Of a stretch of 64,000 nucleotides of DNA, positions 9,958 to 18,852 are shown piece after piece (the stretch's first letter is position 1; each line of letters starts with the position of its first letter). Both the position numbers and the translations under genes were made by a program. A model generated the notes under the pieces. It was not told where the DNA came from, did not search any database, and saw only the letters and a program-made list of their open reading frames with translations. Source of the stretch: Anaeromyxobacter dehalogenans 2CP-C (GTDB lineage Bacteria > Myxococcota > Myxococcia > Myxococcales > Anaeromyxobacteraceae); the NCBI RefSeq assembly GCF_000013385.1, contig NC_007760.1:3446001-3510000 (forward strand), read 5' to 3'.

Positions 9958-10395
9958 ATGCCGCCCGATCCCGCGATCGCCAACATCACCCGGGTCATCC
10001 AGCTCTCCGTCGCGCCCGTGTTCCTGCTGACCGCCGCCGGGACGCTGCTCGGGGTGTTCTCGACGCGGCTCGGGCGCATCGTGGACCGCTCGCGCCGGCT
10101 CCTGGAGCGCCTCCCGGCGCTGCCGCCCGAGCGCCAGCCCGGCGTGCGCGAGGAGCTGGCCCTGCAGTTCCGCCGGCGCCAGCTCGTCAACACCGCCATC
10201 ACGTTCGCGACCGCCGCCGCGCTGCTGGTGTGCGTGCTCATCGCCGTCGCGTTCATCGCCTCCCTGCTGCACTGGGACTTCTCGCACCCGGTGGCCGGGC
10301 TGTTCGTCGCGGCCATGGTGGCGTTCATCGGCGCGCTGCTCGCGTTCCTCGCGGAGGTGCTGCTGGCGGTCCGGAGCGTCCGGATAGACCATTGA
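9958..10395 (+). CDS. DUF2721 membrane protein
   Basis: A 145-residue integral membrane protein matching DUF2721 in pattern: one transmembrane segment at about residues 14-36 (LSVAPVFLLTAAGTLLGVFS), a conserved basic amphipathic region with RLGRIVDRSRRLLERL, then two hydrophobic segments at about 80-105 and 112-138. Function unknown. ATG 9958 has no Shine-Dalgarno; a weak -10-like GAGACT (9946-9951) ends 7 nt before it, the same spacing as its neighbours. Confidence 0.75.
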   Translation: MPPDPAIANITRVIQLSVAPVFLLTAAGTLLGVFSTRLGRIVDRSRRLLERLPALPPERQPGVREELALQFRRRQLVNTAITFATAAALLVCVLIAVAFIASLLHWDFSHPVAGLFVAAMVAFIGALLAFLAEVLLAVRSVRIDH

Positions 10396-10459
10396 GCGCG
10401 GTCGCGTCCCCCGGAGCGGCCGGCGAGCGGAAGCCCGCGGAACCTGCTAGAACGCGCCG

Positions 10460-12157
10460 GTGACCTTCACCGAGCTCGGCGCCCACCCTGCCCTCGCCCG
10501 CGCGCTGGAGCGGCGCGGCTACTCCGAGCCGACCGCGGTGCAGGAGGCGGTGTTCACGCCCGGGCTCCGCGGCCGGGACCTCCTCGTCTCCTCTGCCACA
10601 GGCTCGGGGAAGACCGTCGCGTTCGGCCTGGTCCTGGGCGGCTCGTTGCTGGGCGATGCGCCCGCGTTCGGGCCCGCCGGCCTTCCGCTCGGCCTGGTGG
10701 TCGCGCCGACCCGCGAGCTCGCCATGCAGGTGCAGCGCGAGCTCGCCTGGCTCCTCGCCGAGGCCGAGGGGCGCGTCGTCGCCTGCGTGGGCGGCATGGA
10801 CGCCCGCCGCGAGGCCCGCGCGCTGTCGGACGGCGCGCACCTGGTGGTCGGGACGCCGGGCCGCCTGCTCGACCACCACCGCCGCGGCGCGCTCGACCTG
10901 TCCGACCTGCGGGCGCTGGTGCTCGACGAGGCGGACGAGATGCTCGACATGGGCTTCCGCGACGAGCTGGAGGCCATCCTCGCCGCCGCGCCCGAGGGGC
11001 GGCGGACGATCATGTTCTCGGCCACGCTCCCGAAGCCCATCGTGGAGCTCGCCCGGCGGTACACGACGGACCCGGCGCGCGTCGCCGCCACGCCCGCCGG
11101 CGGGGCGCACGCCGACATCGCGTTCCGCGCGCACCTCGTCGCGCCGAGCGAGCGCGAGCTGGCGGTGGTGAACGTGCTGCGCGCGCTGGAGCCCCCGCGG
11201 GCGCTCGTGTTCCGCGCCACCCGCGAGGCCGCCCACCACACCGCGTCCAGCCTGTCCGAGCGCGGCTTCGCCGCCGTGCCCATCTCCGGCGAGCTGACGC
11301 AGGCCGAGCGCAACCGGGCGCTGGTGGCGCTCCGCGACGGCCGCGCGCGCGTCCTGGTCGCGACCGACGTCGCCGCCCGCGGGCTCGACCTGCCCGGCCT
11401 CGACCTCGTGCTCCACGCCGATCTCCCGCGCGACCCCGCGGCGCTGCAGCACCGGAGCGGCCGCACCGGGCGCGCCGGGCGCAAGGGCCTGGCCGTCCTG
11501 CTCGCCGCGCCCCCCGAGCGCTACAAGCTGGAGCGGATGCTCCGCGACGCCGGCGTGCGGGTCGAGTGGGCGCCCGTGCCCGCCGCCGAGTCGATCCGGG
11601 CCGCCGACGACGCGCGCCTCGCCGGGGAGGTGGACGCGCTCTCGGAGGACGTGAGCGACGACGAGCGCGCCGCCGCCGCGCGCCTGCTCTCCGGCCGCGA
11701 CCCGCTGCTCGTCGCCGCGGCGCTGGTCCGCACGACGCGCGCCCGCCTGCCCTCGCCCGAGGACCTCACCGAGACCGCCCACGCCGCCCGCCAGGCGCCC
11801 GCGCCGCGCGCCGACCGCGCGCCGCGCCGCGGCCCGCCCGCCGAGGTGGCCTGGTTCCGGATCAACATCGGCCGCGAGAAGAAGGCCGATCCCAAGTGGC
11901 TGCTGCCCCTGCTCTGCCGGCGCGGGGGTGTCACGCGCGACGAGATCGGCAAGATCGTGATCGGCGCCGCCGAGACGCGCTTCGAGGTGGCCCGCGCCGC
12001 CGCGACGCAGTTCGGCGCCGCCGCCCGCCGGCCGGACCCGCGCGCGCCCGGCGTGCGCATCGAGCCGGTGCGCGAGGTCCGTGGGCACGGCGAGCACCGC
12101 GCGGCCGCCGGCGGGGAGCGGCCGCCGCGGGCGCGCCGGCCGGTCACTCGGACCTGA
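10460..12157 (+). CDS. DEAD-box RNA helicase, DbpA-like
   Basis: A 565-residue ATP-dependent RNA helicase. The Q motif region (YSEPTAVQEAVF) is at about 22-33, Walker A ATGSGKT at about 47, the DEAD box VLDEADEML at about 155, SAT near 187 and motif VI HRSGRTGRAG near 331. The last 100 residues contain a DbpA-type RNA-binding domain (WFRINIGREKKADPKWLL...), which in E. coli DbpA directs the protein to 23S rRNA helix 92, so a role in large-subunit assembly is likely. GTG 10460 lacks a Shine-Dalgarno; an extended -10 TGC-TAGAAC (10445-10453) ends 7 nt before it. Its 3' end overlaps the convergent gene at 12144 by 14 nt. Confidence 0.92.
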   Translation: MTFTELGAHPALARALERRGYSEPTAVQEAVFTPGLRGRDLLVSSATGSGKTVAFGLVLGGSLLGDAPAFGPAGLPLGLVVAPTRELAMQVQRELAWLLAEAEGRVVACVGGMDARREARALSDGAHLVVGTPGRLLDHHRRGALDLSDLRALVLDEADEMLDMGFRDELEAILAAAPEGRRTIMFSATLPKPIVELARRYTTDPARVAATPAGGAHADIAFRAHLVAPSERELAVVNVLRALEPPRALVFRATREAAHHTASSLSERGFAAVPISGELTQAERNRALVALRDGRARVLVATDVAARGLDLPGLDLVLHADLPRDPAALQHRSGRTGRAGRKGLAVLLAAPPERYKLERMLRDAGVRVEWAPVPAAESIRAADDARLAGEVDALSEDVSDDERAAAARLLSGRDPLLVAAALVRTTRARLPSPEDLTETAHAARQAPAPRADRAPRRGPPAEVAWFRINIGREKKADPKWLLPLLCRRGGVTRDEIGKIVIGAAETRFEVARAAATQFGAAARRPDPRAPGVRIEPVREVRGHGEHRAAAGGERPPRARRPVTRT

Positions 12158-12500
12158 ACGTCCGGATCCCGAACAGCGTCGAGACCACCCAGGACAGGAA
12201 CGCGAGCGCGAGCGCGAGCAGGAGCGAGCTCCCGAAGCCGAGCCCGTAGCTCGCCGCGATCACGCTCAGCCACACGAGCACGTACAGCAGCCACGGCAGG
12301 ACCAGGAACCAGAGGAACTTCGCGAGCGTCATGTAGTAGGCGATCGACAGGACGATCGACACGACCACCGCGCGCCCGAACGTGTTGAACGGGTTCCCGG
12401 GCGAGACCCACCTCACGGCGAGCCACAGCACGCCCGCCGAGACGACCAGGCGGACGACGAACGCGAGCAGGTGGTTGGACGAGTTCGGCGAGGCGTTCAT
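12144..12500 (-). CDS. Small integral membrane protein
   Basis: A 118-residue hypothetical protein with about four hydrophobic segments: residues 11-32, 43-58, 60-80 and 82-108. No family recognised. ATG 12500 is preceded by a GGGAG Shine-Dalgarno; the frame is open to 12533 but the extra residues are charged and not membrane-like. It converges on and slightly overlaps the helicase gene and shares an upstream region with the hemerythrin-like gene. Confidence 0.7.
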   Translation of the reverse strand: MNASPNSSNHLLAFVVRLVVSAGVLWLAVRWVSPGNPFNTFGRAVVVSIVLSIAYYMTLAKFLWFLVLPWLLYVLVWLSVIAASYGLGFGSSLLLALALAFLSWVVSTLFGIRTFRSE

Positions 12501-12578
12501 GGCGTGCTCCCGGTCGCGGACGCGGTCCAGCATGGATCGGCCTGCGCCCCCGCAGCGTATCCCGGATGGGCGCGCGGC

Positions 12579-12595
12579 CTTAGGGACAACTTAGG
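12579..12595. repeat. Direct repeat CTTAGG-N5-CTTAGG
   Basis: Two exact CTTAGG hexamers start 11 bp apart (12579 and 12590), one helical turn, in the divergent region between the small membrane protein (12500) and the hemerythrin-like gene (12680). It could be a binding site on one DNA face; the sequence alone does not show a regulator. Confidence 0.25.
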
Positions 12596-12679
12596 ATTCC
12601 GCTAGCGAACTTTGAGCACGCGCCCGCGCCGCGCTCCGCCAGATTGGTGCCCGACCACACCGACCTGGAGGAAGCACGC

Positions 12680-13348
12680 ATGTCGCGCATCGATCTGTTC
12701 GGCCCCGTCCACAAGGGCATCCGCACGCTGCTGTTCGACGCCGGGACGCGCCTCGGGCACACCGACTTCGCGGACGAGGCCGGCGCCGGCGCCGCGGCCG
12801 AGCTGGTCCACCGGCTGATCGGGATGCTCGAGGAGCACGCCGCGCACGAGGACCGCTGGTTCATGCCCGAGCTGGCGCGGCTCGCGCCGGAGCTGCACGC
12901 GGCGCTCGCCACCGACCACGCGCGCACCGAGGGGCTGGCGCGCGAGGCCGGGCAGCTCGCGGCCCGGCTCGCCGGCGCCTCCGCCGCCGAGCGCACGGCG
13001 CTCGGGCGGCGGCTGCACGACCGGATCTGGGGGCTCGCGGCCGAGCACCTGCGGCACATGGAGCGCGAGGAGGTCGAGGCCATGCGCGTGCTCCACGCGA
13101 ACTTCGACGACGCCGCGCTGGGCGCCATCCACCGGGCCCTGCTGGAGAGCATCCCGCCGTCGCGGCGGGGCGAGTGGACCGCCGTCATCGTGCGGTCGCT
13201 CAACCTGCCGGAGCGCGCCGGCCTCCTCCGCGGCATGGCCGGGGAGATCCCGCCCGCCGCGTTCGCCCAGGCCACCGCGCCGATCCGGGCCGCGCTCGGC
13301 GCCGAGGAGTGGGCCGCCGCGGCCGCGGCGGCCGGGATCGCCGCGTAG
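12680..13348 (+). CDS. Hemerythrin-like (HHE) domain protein
   Basis: A 222-residue alpha-helical protein with the His/Glu spacing of HHE di-iron proteins: His in FGPVHKGIRTLLFD (about 9), HAAHEDRWFMPE (about 55-66), ATDHARTE (about 85) and HLRHMEREE (about 130-138). Such proteins bind oxygen or nitric oxide or take part in Fe-S repair. The second half (from about 150) is a conserved helical tail without metal ligands. ATG 12680 has a strong GGAGGAA Shine-Dalgarno. It stands alone, with a direct repeat upstream. Confidence 0.8.
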   Translation: MSRIDLFGPVHKGIRTLLFDAGTRLGHTDFADEAGAGAAAELVHRLIGMLEEHAAHEDRWFMPELARLAPELHAALATDHARTEGLAREAGQLAARLAGASAAERTALGRRLHDRIWGLAAEHLRHMEREEVEAMRVLHANFDDAALGAIHRALLESIPPSRRGEWTAVIVRSLNLPERAGLLRGMAGEIPPAAFAQATAPIRAALGAEEWAAAAAAAGIAA

Positions 13349-13501
13349 CCGGGGCCCGCGCCCCGGGGGGAGGCCGCACGGTCGGTGCGCTTCGCCGCGC
13401 GCCTGCCCCGCGCGCGTGGGACGCACTTCCTGGTCGTCCCGACAGGGCGGACGCGGCCGCGTGCCGCAGGTCGTCGCGCGCCCTTACAATGCGCGCCCAG
13501 C

Positions 13502-13987
13502 GTGATCTCCCTCGACCTCTCCGCGTTCCTCGAGTCCGGCGTCTCCATCCTGCTGGCGAGCCGCGACGCCCGGCTCCTGCCCGACTGCGTGCGGGCGGTG
13601 GGCGCGCGCGTGGAGGCAGGCGGGGCCGAGCTGACCGTGCTCGTCCCCGAGGCGAGCGCCGGCCGCTGCCCGGGCGCCCTCCGCGAGAGCGGCCGCGTGG
13701 CGGTGATGTTCTCGCGCCCCACCGACCACCAGTCGATCCAGGTGAAGGGCCAGGTGGCGGCGCTCGCGCCGGCCACGGCGGAGGAGCGCGCGCTGGTGGA
13801 GCGCTACACGTGCGCGCTCGCGCGGGAGCTGGCGCTCGTCGGCGTGCCGCCGCGGCTCACCCTGCGCGTGAACCGCTGGCCGTGCCTGGCGGTGCGGCTC
13901 CGGGTGGACGGCCTGTTCGTGCAGACGCCCGGACCGGGCGCGGGCGCGCCGCTCGGGAGCGCCGTGCCGCCGGAGCGTGCACCGTGA
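13502..13987 (+). CDS. Pyridoxamine 5'-phosphate oxidase-like protein
   Basis: A 161-residue split-barrel flavin- or heme-binding-like protein. ESGVSILLASRDARLLPDC and VAVMFSRPTDHQSIQVKG resemble the first and central strands of small PNPOx-like proteins. GTG 13502 begins the conserved region (VISLDLSAFLESG); a -10-like TACAAT (13485-13490) lies 12 nt before it. Its stop overlaps the next gene start in GTGA, so the two are translationally coupled and probably work together. Ligand unknown. Confidence 0.7.
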   Translation: MISLDLSAFLESGVSILLASRDARLLPDCVRAVGARVEAGGAELTVLVPEASAGRCPGALRESGRVAVMFSRPTDHQSIQVKGQVAALAPATAEERALVERYTCALARELALVGVPPRLTLRVNRWPCLAVRLRVDGLFVQTPGPGAGAPLGSAVPPERAP

Positions 13988-15387
13988 CCGCCCCCGCGCC
14001 GCTCTCCGAGCTGCCGCCCACCTGCTTCCAGGGGATCGTCCCCGCCGCGATCGCGACCTGCTCGCGCGCCGGGGAGCCCAACGTCACGTACCTGTCGCAC
14101 GTGCACCGGCTCGACGATCGCCACGTGGCGCTCTCCTGCCAGTTCTTCAACAAGACCAAGCGCAACGTGCTCGAGCACCCGCACGCCACCGTGCTGCTGC
14201 TCGATCCGCTCACGCTCGACAGCTGGCGGCTGCGGCTCCGGTACGATCACGCCGAGACCGAGGGGCCGCTGTTCGACGGCATGGCGGTCCGCATCCAGGC
14301 CATCGCCTCGCACACCGGGATGGCCGGCGTGTTCCGGCTGCTCTCCGCCGACGTCTACGAGGTGCTCGGCGTCGAGCGGCTGGACGGCTTCCTGATGCCG
14401 CCCGACCCGATGCTCGACGCCGAGCGCGCCGCGCCGGTCGCGTCCGGGCCGCTCACCGAGCTGCGCGGGCTCCAGGCCGTGTCGGAGCGGATCAACCGCG
14501 CCGCGGACCTCGAGGCGCTCCTCTCCGGCGCCATGGCCGCGCTCGACGAGCTGCTCGGGTTCCAGCACGCCATGGTGCTCGTGCCCTGCGAGGCCGGCCA
14601 CCTCGTCGCGATCGCCAGCCGCGGCTACGGGCCCGGCGGCATCGGCGCGGAGGTGGCGCTCGGGGCCGGCATCATCGGCACCGTGGCCGAGCGCCGGCGG
14701 ATGATCCGCGTGGCCGGCGTCGGCGGGGAGCTCCGGTACGGGCGGGCCATCCGCGGGCGGGTGGCCGAGGCCGGAGACGCGGCCGGGCTCGCGCCCGAGA
14801 TCCCCCTCCCCGGCCTGCCCGACGCGCAGGCGCAGCTCGCGCTGCCGCTGCTCGTGGGCGACCGGCTGGTCGGCGTGCTCGCGGTCGAGAGCCGCGATCC
14901 CCTCCAGTTCGACGAATGGGACGAGGCGTTCCTGCAGATCGTCGCGAACCAGATCGCCATGGGCATGGACCGCATGGCGGCGCTGGAGGAGGACGCCGCG
15001 CCTGCCGCCACGCCCGCCCCCGCGCCGCCGCGCCCCGCCCGCCCCGCGCCCCACGCCCGCCGCCGCACGCTCGTCTACTACCGGAACGACGACTGCGTGT
15101 TCGTGGACGGCGAGTACCTGATCCGGAACGTCCCCGGCAAGATCCTGTGGAAGGTGCTCGGCCTCCACCGCGCCGAGGGGCGGACGGAGTTCACCAACCG
15201 CGAGCTGCGGCTCGATCCCGGCCTCGGCCTGCCGCCGGTGAAGGACAACCTGGAGAGCCGGCTCATCCTGCTGCGCAGGCGGCTGCTCGAGAAGTGTCCC
15301 GACGTGCGGCTCGTGCCCGTGCGCCGCGGCCGCTTCGCGCTGGAGCTCGACTGCGCGCTGGAGCTGGTGGAGAAGGAGTGCGGGTGA
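13984..15387 (+). CDS. PNPOx-GAF-winged-helix fusion, likely regulator
   Basis: A 467-residue three-part protein. Residues 1-145 are PNPOx-like (PAAIATCSRAGEPNVTYLSH, CQFFNKTKRNVLEHP). Residues 160-335 form a GAF sensor domain (LEALLSGAMAALDELLGFQHAM ... QIVANQIAMGMDRM). After a Pro/Ala linker, residues 360-467 resemble the winged-helix effector region of DNA-binding regulators (GEYLIRNVPGKILWKVL, LESRLILLRRRL). A soluble flavin- or small-ligand-sensing regulator is a reasonable inference. GTG 13984 overlaps the previous stop by GTGA. The DNA-binding call is the least sure part. Confidence 0.75.
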   Translation: MTAPAPLSELPPTCFQGIVPAAIATCSRAGEPNVTYLSHVHRLDDRHVALSCQFFNKTKRNVLEHPHATVLLLDPLTLDSWRLRLRYDHAETEGPLFDGMAVRIQAIASHTGMAGVFRLLSADVYEVLGVERLDGFLMPPDPMLDAERAAPVASGPLTELRGLQAVSERINRAADLEALLSGAMAALDELLGFQHAMVLVPCEAGHLVAIASRGYGPGGIGAEVALGAGIIGTVAERRRMIRVAGVGGELRYGRAIRGRVAEAGDAAGLAPEIPLPGLPDAQAQLALPLLVGDRLVGVLAVESRDPLQFDEWDEAFLQIVANQIAMGMDRMAALEEDAAPAATPAPAPPRPARPAPHARRRTLVYYRNDDCVFVDGEYLIRNVPGKILWKVLGLHRAEGRTEFTNRELRLDPGLGLPPVKDNLESRLILLRRRLLEKCPDVRLVPVRRGRFALELDCALELVEKECG

Positions 15388-15427
15388 GCCGTCCCGGCGC
15401 GCCGCCGCTGCGGTATCCTCACCCCGC

Positions 15428-15910
15428 ATGAGCAAGATCCCCTCGACCCCCGCCACGCGCCTCCTCCGCGAGCAGGGCGTCGCGTACACCGAGCACCCCT
15501 ACCGCTACGAGGAGCACGGCGGCACGCGCGTCTCCGCCCGCGAGCTGGGCGTGGACGAGCACGCCACCATCAAGACGCTCGTCATGGAGGACGAGGACCG
15601 CGAGCCGCTGGTGGTCCTGATGCACGGCGATCGCGAGGTCTCCACCAAGGCGCTCGCGCGCACCATCGGCAAGAAGACCGTCCAGCCCTCCAAGCCAGAG
15701 GTCGCGAACCGGCACTCCGGCTACCAGGTTGGCGGGACGAGCCCGTTCGGCACCCGCAAGCGGATGCCGGTGTACCTGGAGCGGTCCATCCTCGAGCTCG
15801 AGAAGGTCTACATCAACGGCGGCTCGCGCGGCTTCCTGGTCGGCCTCGCGCCGGCCGAGATCGTACGCGTGCTCGCGCCGGTGCTGGTGGAGGTGGCGAT
15901 CGCGAAGTGA
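15428..15910 (+). CDS. ybaK: YbaK-type aminoacyl-tRNA deacylase
   Basis: A 160-residue YbaK/EbsC protein. This group hydrolyses Cys-tRNA(Pro), a trans-editing step against ProRS mischarging. Family marks are TPATRLLREQGV, IKTLVMEDEDREPLVVLMHGD, the conserved catalytic-site Lys region (IKTL) and GYQVGGTSPFGTRK near residue 98, followed by INGGSRGFLVGLAP. Length matches the family. ATG 15428 follows TATCCT (15414-15419) by 9 nt and has no clear Shine-Dalgarno. Confidence 0.92.
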   Translation: MSKIPSTPATRLLREQGVAYTEHPYRYEEHGGTRVSARELGVDEHATIKTLVMEDEDREPLVVLMHGDREVSTKALARTIGKKTVQPSKPEVANRHSGYQVGGTSPFGTRKRMPVYLERSILELEKVYINGGSRGFLVGLAPAEIVRVLAPVLVEVAIAK

Positions 15911-15920
15911 GCGGCCGCGG

Positions 15921-16706
15921 TCACGGCCGGCGGAGCGCGGCGGCGAGGTCCAGCGCCCCATAGATCGCGACCTGTGCCGCGTAGCGCGCCAGGTGGCCGG
16001 GCAGCGCCAGGCGTTCGACCCCTCGCGCGCGGCGGCAGGCGATGCGGAACGCCTCCCAGGCGCCGGTGCGGTACCGTGCGCCCGTCTTCGACGAGGCGTG
16101 CCAGCGGAACGCCGCGAGCGGCCGCGGCACGAAGACCGGCCGCGCCACCCGGGCGAAGCGCAGCCACAGGTCGTAGTCCATGGCGAAGTGCAGGGACTCG
16201 TCGAGCGCGCCCACCTCGGCGATCAGGTCGCGGCGGAAGAACGTCGCCGGCTGCGAGATGAAGTTCCGCCCGAGCAGGCGCGTCAGCCCGTAGCGGCGCG
16301 CCTGCCCGTTCTTGTAGGCCGTGACGCCGCGGCGGATCTCCTGGTCCTGCTCGTCCACGATCCGGCACTCGCCGAAGCACCAGCGCGCGCCACCCCGGAG
16401 CGCCTCGACGGCGGCCTGGACGGCGCCCGGCTCGTAGGTGTCGTCGGAGTTGAGCCAGGCCACGACCTCGCCCGAGGTCATCCGCAGGCCCTTGTTGATG
16501 GCGTCGCACTGCCCCCGGTCCGGCTCGGAGATCCAGCGCAGCCGCCCCTCGTACCGTCTCAGCACCGAGAGCGTCGCGTCGGTGGAGCCTCCGTCCACCA
16601 CCAGGTACTCGAGCTCGAAGTCGCCGCGCTGGGCCAGCACGCTCTCGACGGTGCGCTCGATGAAGCCGCCCTGGTTGAATGACGGCGTGATGATGGAGAC
16701 TCGCAA
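15921..16706 (-). CDS. Family 2 glycosyltransferase
   Basis: A 261-residue GT2 (GT-A fold) glycosyltransferase. SIITPSFNQGGFIERTVESVL opens the nucleotide-binding half, YLVVDGGSTD is at about 35, EPDRGQCDAINKGL near 65 and the acidic metal motif WLNSDD near 88. No transmembrane segment, so probably cytoplasmic or membrane-associated. The start is TTG 16706, with GGAGGG just upstream. It is the outermost gene of the polysaccharide cluster and divergent from the next one. Sugar and acceptor unknown. Confidence 0.85.
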   Translation of the reverse strand: MRVSIITPSFNQGGFIERTVESVLAQRGDFELEYLVVDGGSTDATLSVLRRYEGRLRWISEPDRGQCDAINKGLRMTSGEVVAWLNSDDTYEPGAVQAAVEALRGGARWCFGECRIVDEQDQEIRRGVTAYKNGQARRYGLTRLLGRNFISQPATFFRRDLIAEVGALDESLHFAMDYDLWLRFARVARPVFVPRPLAAFRWHASSKTGARYRTGAWEAFRIACRRARGVERLALPGHLARYAAQVAIYGALDLAAALRRP

Positions 16707-16783
16707 CCGCCCTCCACGGCAGCGTTCCGGCCGGATGCTGCCCGCTTTTCCCGGTCCCGGGCGTATGCTACGTCATTCCTGCC

Positions 16784-17521
16784 TTGACGCACGCACTCGT
16801 CGCCGAGACGCCGCACGCCCACCCGGCCCGTCTGCTGGTGGTGATGCCCGCGTTCAACGAGGCTCGGGGCATCCGGCGGGTGGTCGAGGCGGTGCGCGAC
16901 CAGGTCGCCGGTGACGTGCTCGTCGTGGACGACGGCTCGGCCGACGAGACCGCCGCCGAGGCGCGCGCGGGAGGGGCCCGCGTGGCGGTCCACCCGGTGA
17001 ACCTCGGCTACGGCGCGGCGCTCCAGACCGGCTACCGGTACGCGCTGCGCCACGGCTACGACGCCGTCCTCCAGCTCGACGCCGACGGCCAGCACGATCC
17101 CGCGTCCATCCCGCGCCTGCTCACGGCGCTCCACGAGGCCGACGTGGTCGTCGGCTCGCGCTTCCTCGACCCGGGATCGTACCGGCCGCCGCTGGCGCGG
17201 CGCATCGGCATGTGGCTGTTCGGGCGGGTGGCGAGCGCGCTGTCCGGGCAGCGGATCACCGACCCCACCAGCGGGTTCCAGGCCATCTCGCGCGAGGCGC
17301 TGCGCTTCTACGCGCACGAGCGATACCCGGTGGACTACCCCGACGCCGACGTGCTCGCGATGGTGGCGCGCGCCGGCCTGCGGCTCACCGAGGTGCCGGT
17401 CCGGATGCTCCCCTCGCCCGAGGGCAAGAGCATGCACGGCGGCATCGTGAAGCCCTTCTACTACGTGTTCCGCATGTCGCTGGCGCTGTTCCTCGTGCCG
17501 CTCCGCAGGGAGAAGCGATGA
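16784..17521 (+). CDS. Polyprenyl-phosphate glycosyltransferase-like GT2
   Basis: A 245-residue GT2 enzyme of the dolichol/undecaprenyl-phosphate transferase type. LLVVMPAFNEARGI, VLVVDDGSADETAAEA and the metal-binding DADGQHDP (about 105) are clear; VVGSRFLDPG and DPTSGFQAISR are also typical. It likely charges undecaprenyl phosphate with a sugar. The start is TTG 16784, without a good Shine-Dalgarno. Its stop overlaps the DUF2304 gene start (ATGA), a common pairing in which the small membrane protein may help the enzyme at the membrane. Confidence 0.85.
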   Translation: MTHALVAETPHAHPARLLVVMPAFNEARGIRRVVEAVRDQVAGDVLVVDDGSADETAAEARAGGARVAVHPVNLGYGAALQTGYRYALRHGYDAVLQLDADGQHDPASIPRLLTALHEADVVVGSRFLDPGSYRPPLARRIGMWLFGRVASALSGQRITDPTSGFQAISREALRFYAHERYPVDYPDADVLAMVARAGLRLTEVPVRMLPSPEGKSMHGGIVKPFYYVFRMSLALFLVPLRREKR

Positions 17522-17901
17522 CCCCCACCCAGCGCGTGTTCGCCATCACGGCCAGCCTCGTCACCTTCGGCGTCATCCTGGAGCTGGTCCGACGCCGCAA
17601 GCTGAAGGAGGAATACTCGTTCCTCTGGATCGTCACCGGCGTCGCCATGATGCTGCTGGCGTCGTGGTACGGGCTGGTCGAGCGGGTCACCGCGCTCATC
17701 GGGGCGGTGACCGTCACCACGACGCTCTTCCTGTTCGGGCTGCTGTTCCTGCTGCTCATCAGCGTGCACTTCTCGACGGTGCTCTCGCGCTTGACGCAGC
17801 AGGTCCGGCAGCTCACCCAGGAGCTGGCCATCCTGTCGGCGGAGCGGGACGAGCCGGCCCGGGAGGCGTCGGCCCAGGACGCGCCGCCGCATCGCGGCTG
17901 A
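17518..17901 (+). CDS. DUF2304 membrane protein
   Basis: A 127-residue protein with three hydrophobic segments (about 5-22, 36-52 and 63-86), the conserved RRRKLKEEYSFLWIVTG motif of DUF2304 at about 25-41 and a C-terminal coiled-coil-like tail (LTQQVRQLTQELAIL). Function unproven; DUF2304 genes usually sit directly behind GT2 genes, as here with a 4-nt ATGA overlap, so a partner role in lipid-linked sugar transfer is likely. Confidence 0.85.
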   Translation: MTPTQRVFAITASLVTFGVILELVRRRKLKEEYSFLWIVTGVAMMLLASWYGLVERVTALIGAVTVTTTLFLFGLLFLLLISVHFSTVLSRLTQQVRQLTQELAILSAERDEPAREASAQDAPPHRG

Positions 17902-17919
17902 TCGGCGGCCCGCGAAACG

Positions 17920-18852
17920 ATGCCATTCCGCGCCTGCCCCACCCTCGAGGAGCTGCCGCCACCGCCGCGCGGAACGCGCGGGTGGCCCTGGACCACGGGC
18001 CCCGCGGCGCCGCCGGCGGCGGGGCCCCTGCCCACCGTCACGCTGGTCACCCCGTCGTTCAACCAGGCGAGCTTTCTCGAGGCGACGATCCGCTCGGTGC
18101 TCCTCCAGGGATACCCTTCGCTCGAGTACGTGATCATGGACGGCGGATCGACGGACGGCTCCGTCGAGATCATCCGCAAGTACGAGCCGTGGCTGGCGGC
18201 CTGGGTGTCGCGGAGGGACCGCGGCCAGAGCGACGCGCTGAACCAGGGGCTCGCGCGCGCCGCGGGTGAGGTCGTGAACTGGCTGTGCAGCGACGACCGC
18301 CTCGTCCCCGGCGCGCTCCACGCGCTCGCGCGCTTCCGCGCCGCGAATCCGGACGCGATCGCCTGGGCAGGCGCGTGTCGCACCGTCACGGTCGAGGGGC
18401 GCTCGTACTACACCAACGCGCCCAGGGGCGCGACGCGCGAGGAGCTCGCCGACTGGGGCCGCTCCGGCAGGATCTCCCAGCCTGCCTGCTTCTTCCGGCG
18501 GGACGCATGGGAGCGTCTGCGCGGCGTGGAGGAGTCCTATCACTACGCGATGGACTTCGACCTCTGGCTCCGGATGTCGGCGCTCGGCCGCTTCGCCCTC
18601 ACCGAGGAGGTCTGGGCCGAGGAGACGATGCACGACGCCACCAAGAGCTTCGGCCAGCGCGGCCGCTCGCTGGCGGAGGTGCACCTCATCCAGATTCGCC
18701 ACGGCTTCGAGCGCGTCGCGCTCGAGCGAATGGGAGAGGCCCTCCAGCAGCGCGAGGACCTGCTCGCCCGGCATCCGGCCATTCGCCTGAAGACGCAGCT
18801 CAACCTCTGGGTGCGGCCATTCCTGGACGCGCTCCGCAAGCCGTCGAGATGA
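17920..18852 (+). CDS. Family 2 glycosyltransferase
   Basis: A 310-residue GT2 enzyme. After a Pro-rich N-terminal stretch, [18 protein letters not shown] starts the fold at about 39, [12 protein letters not shown] is near 70, [15 protein letters not shown] near 100 and WLCSDD near 125 carries the acidic motif. It resembles the enzyme at 15921-16706 in motif order, so they may be related by duplication. ATG 17920 is 18 nt after the DUF2304 stop. The next gene overlaps by ATGA. Confidence 0.85.
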   Translation: MPFRACPTLEELPPPPRGTRGWPWTTGPAAPPAAGPLPTVTLVTPSFNQASFLEATIRSVLLQGYPSLEYVIMDGGSTDGSVEIIRKYEPWLAAWVSRRDRGQSDALNQGLARAAGEVVNWLCSDDRLVPGALHALARFRAANPDAIAWAGACRTVTVEGRSYYTNAPRGATREELADWGRSGRISQPACFFRRDAWERLRGVEESYHYAMDFDLWLRMSALGRFALTEEVWAEETMHDATKSFGQRGRSLAEVHLIQIRHGFERVALERMGEALQQREDLLARHPAIRLKTQLNLWVRPFLDALRKPSR

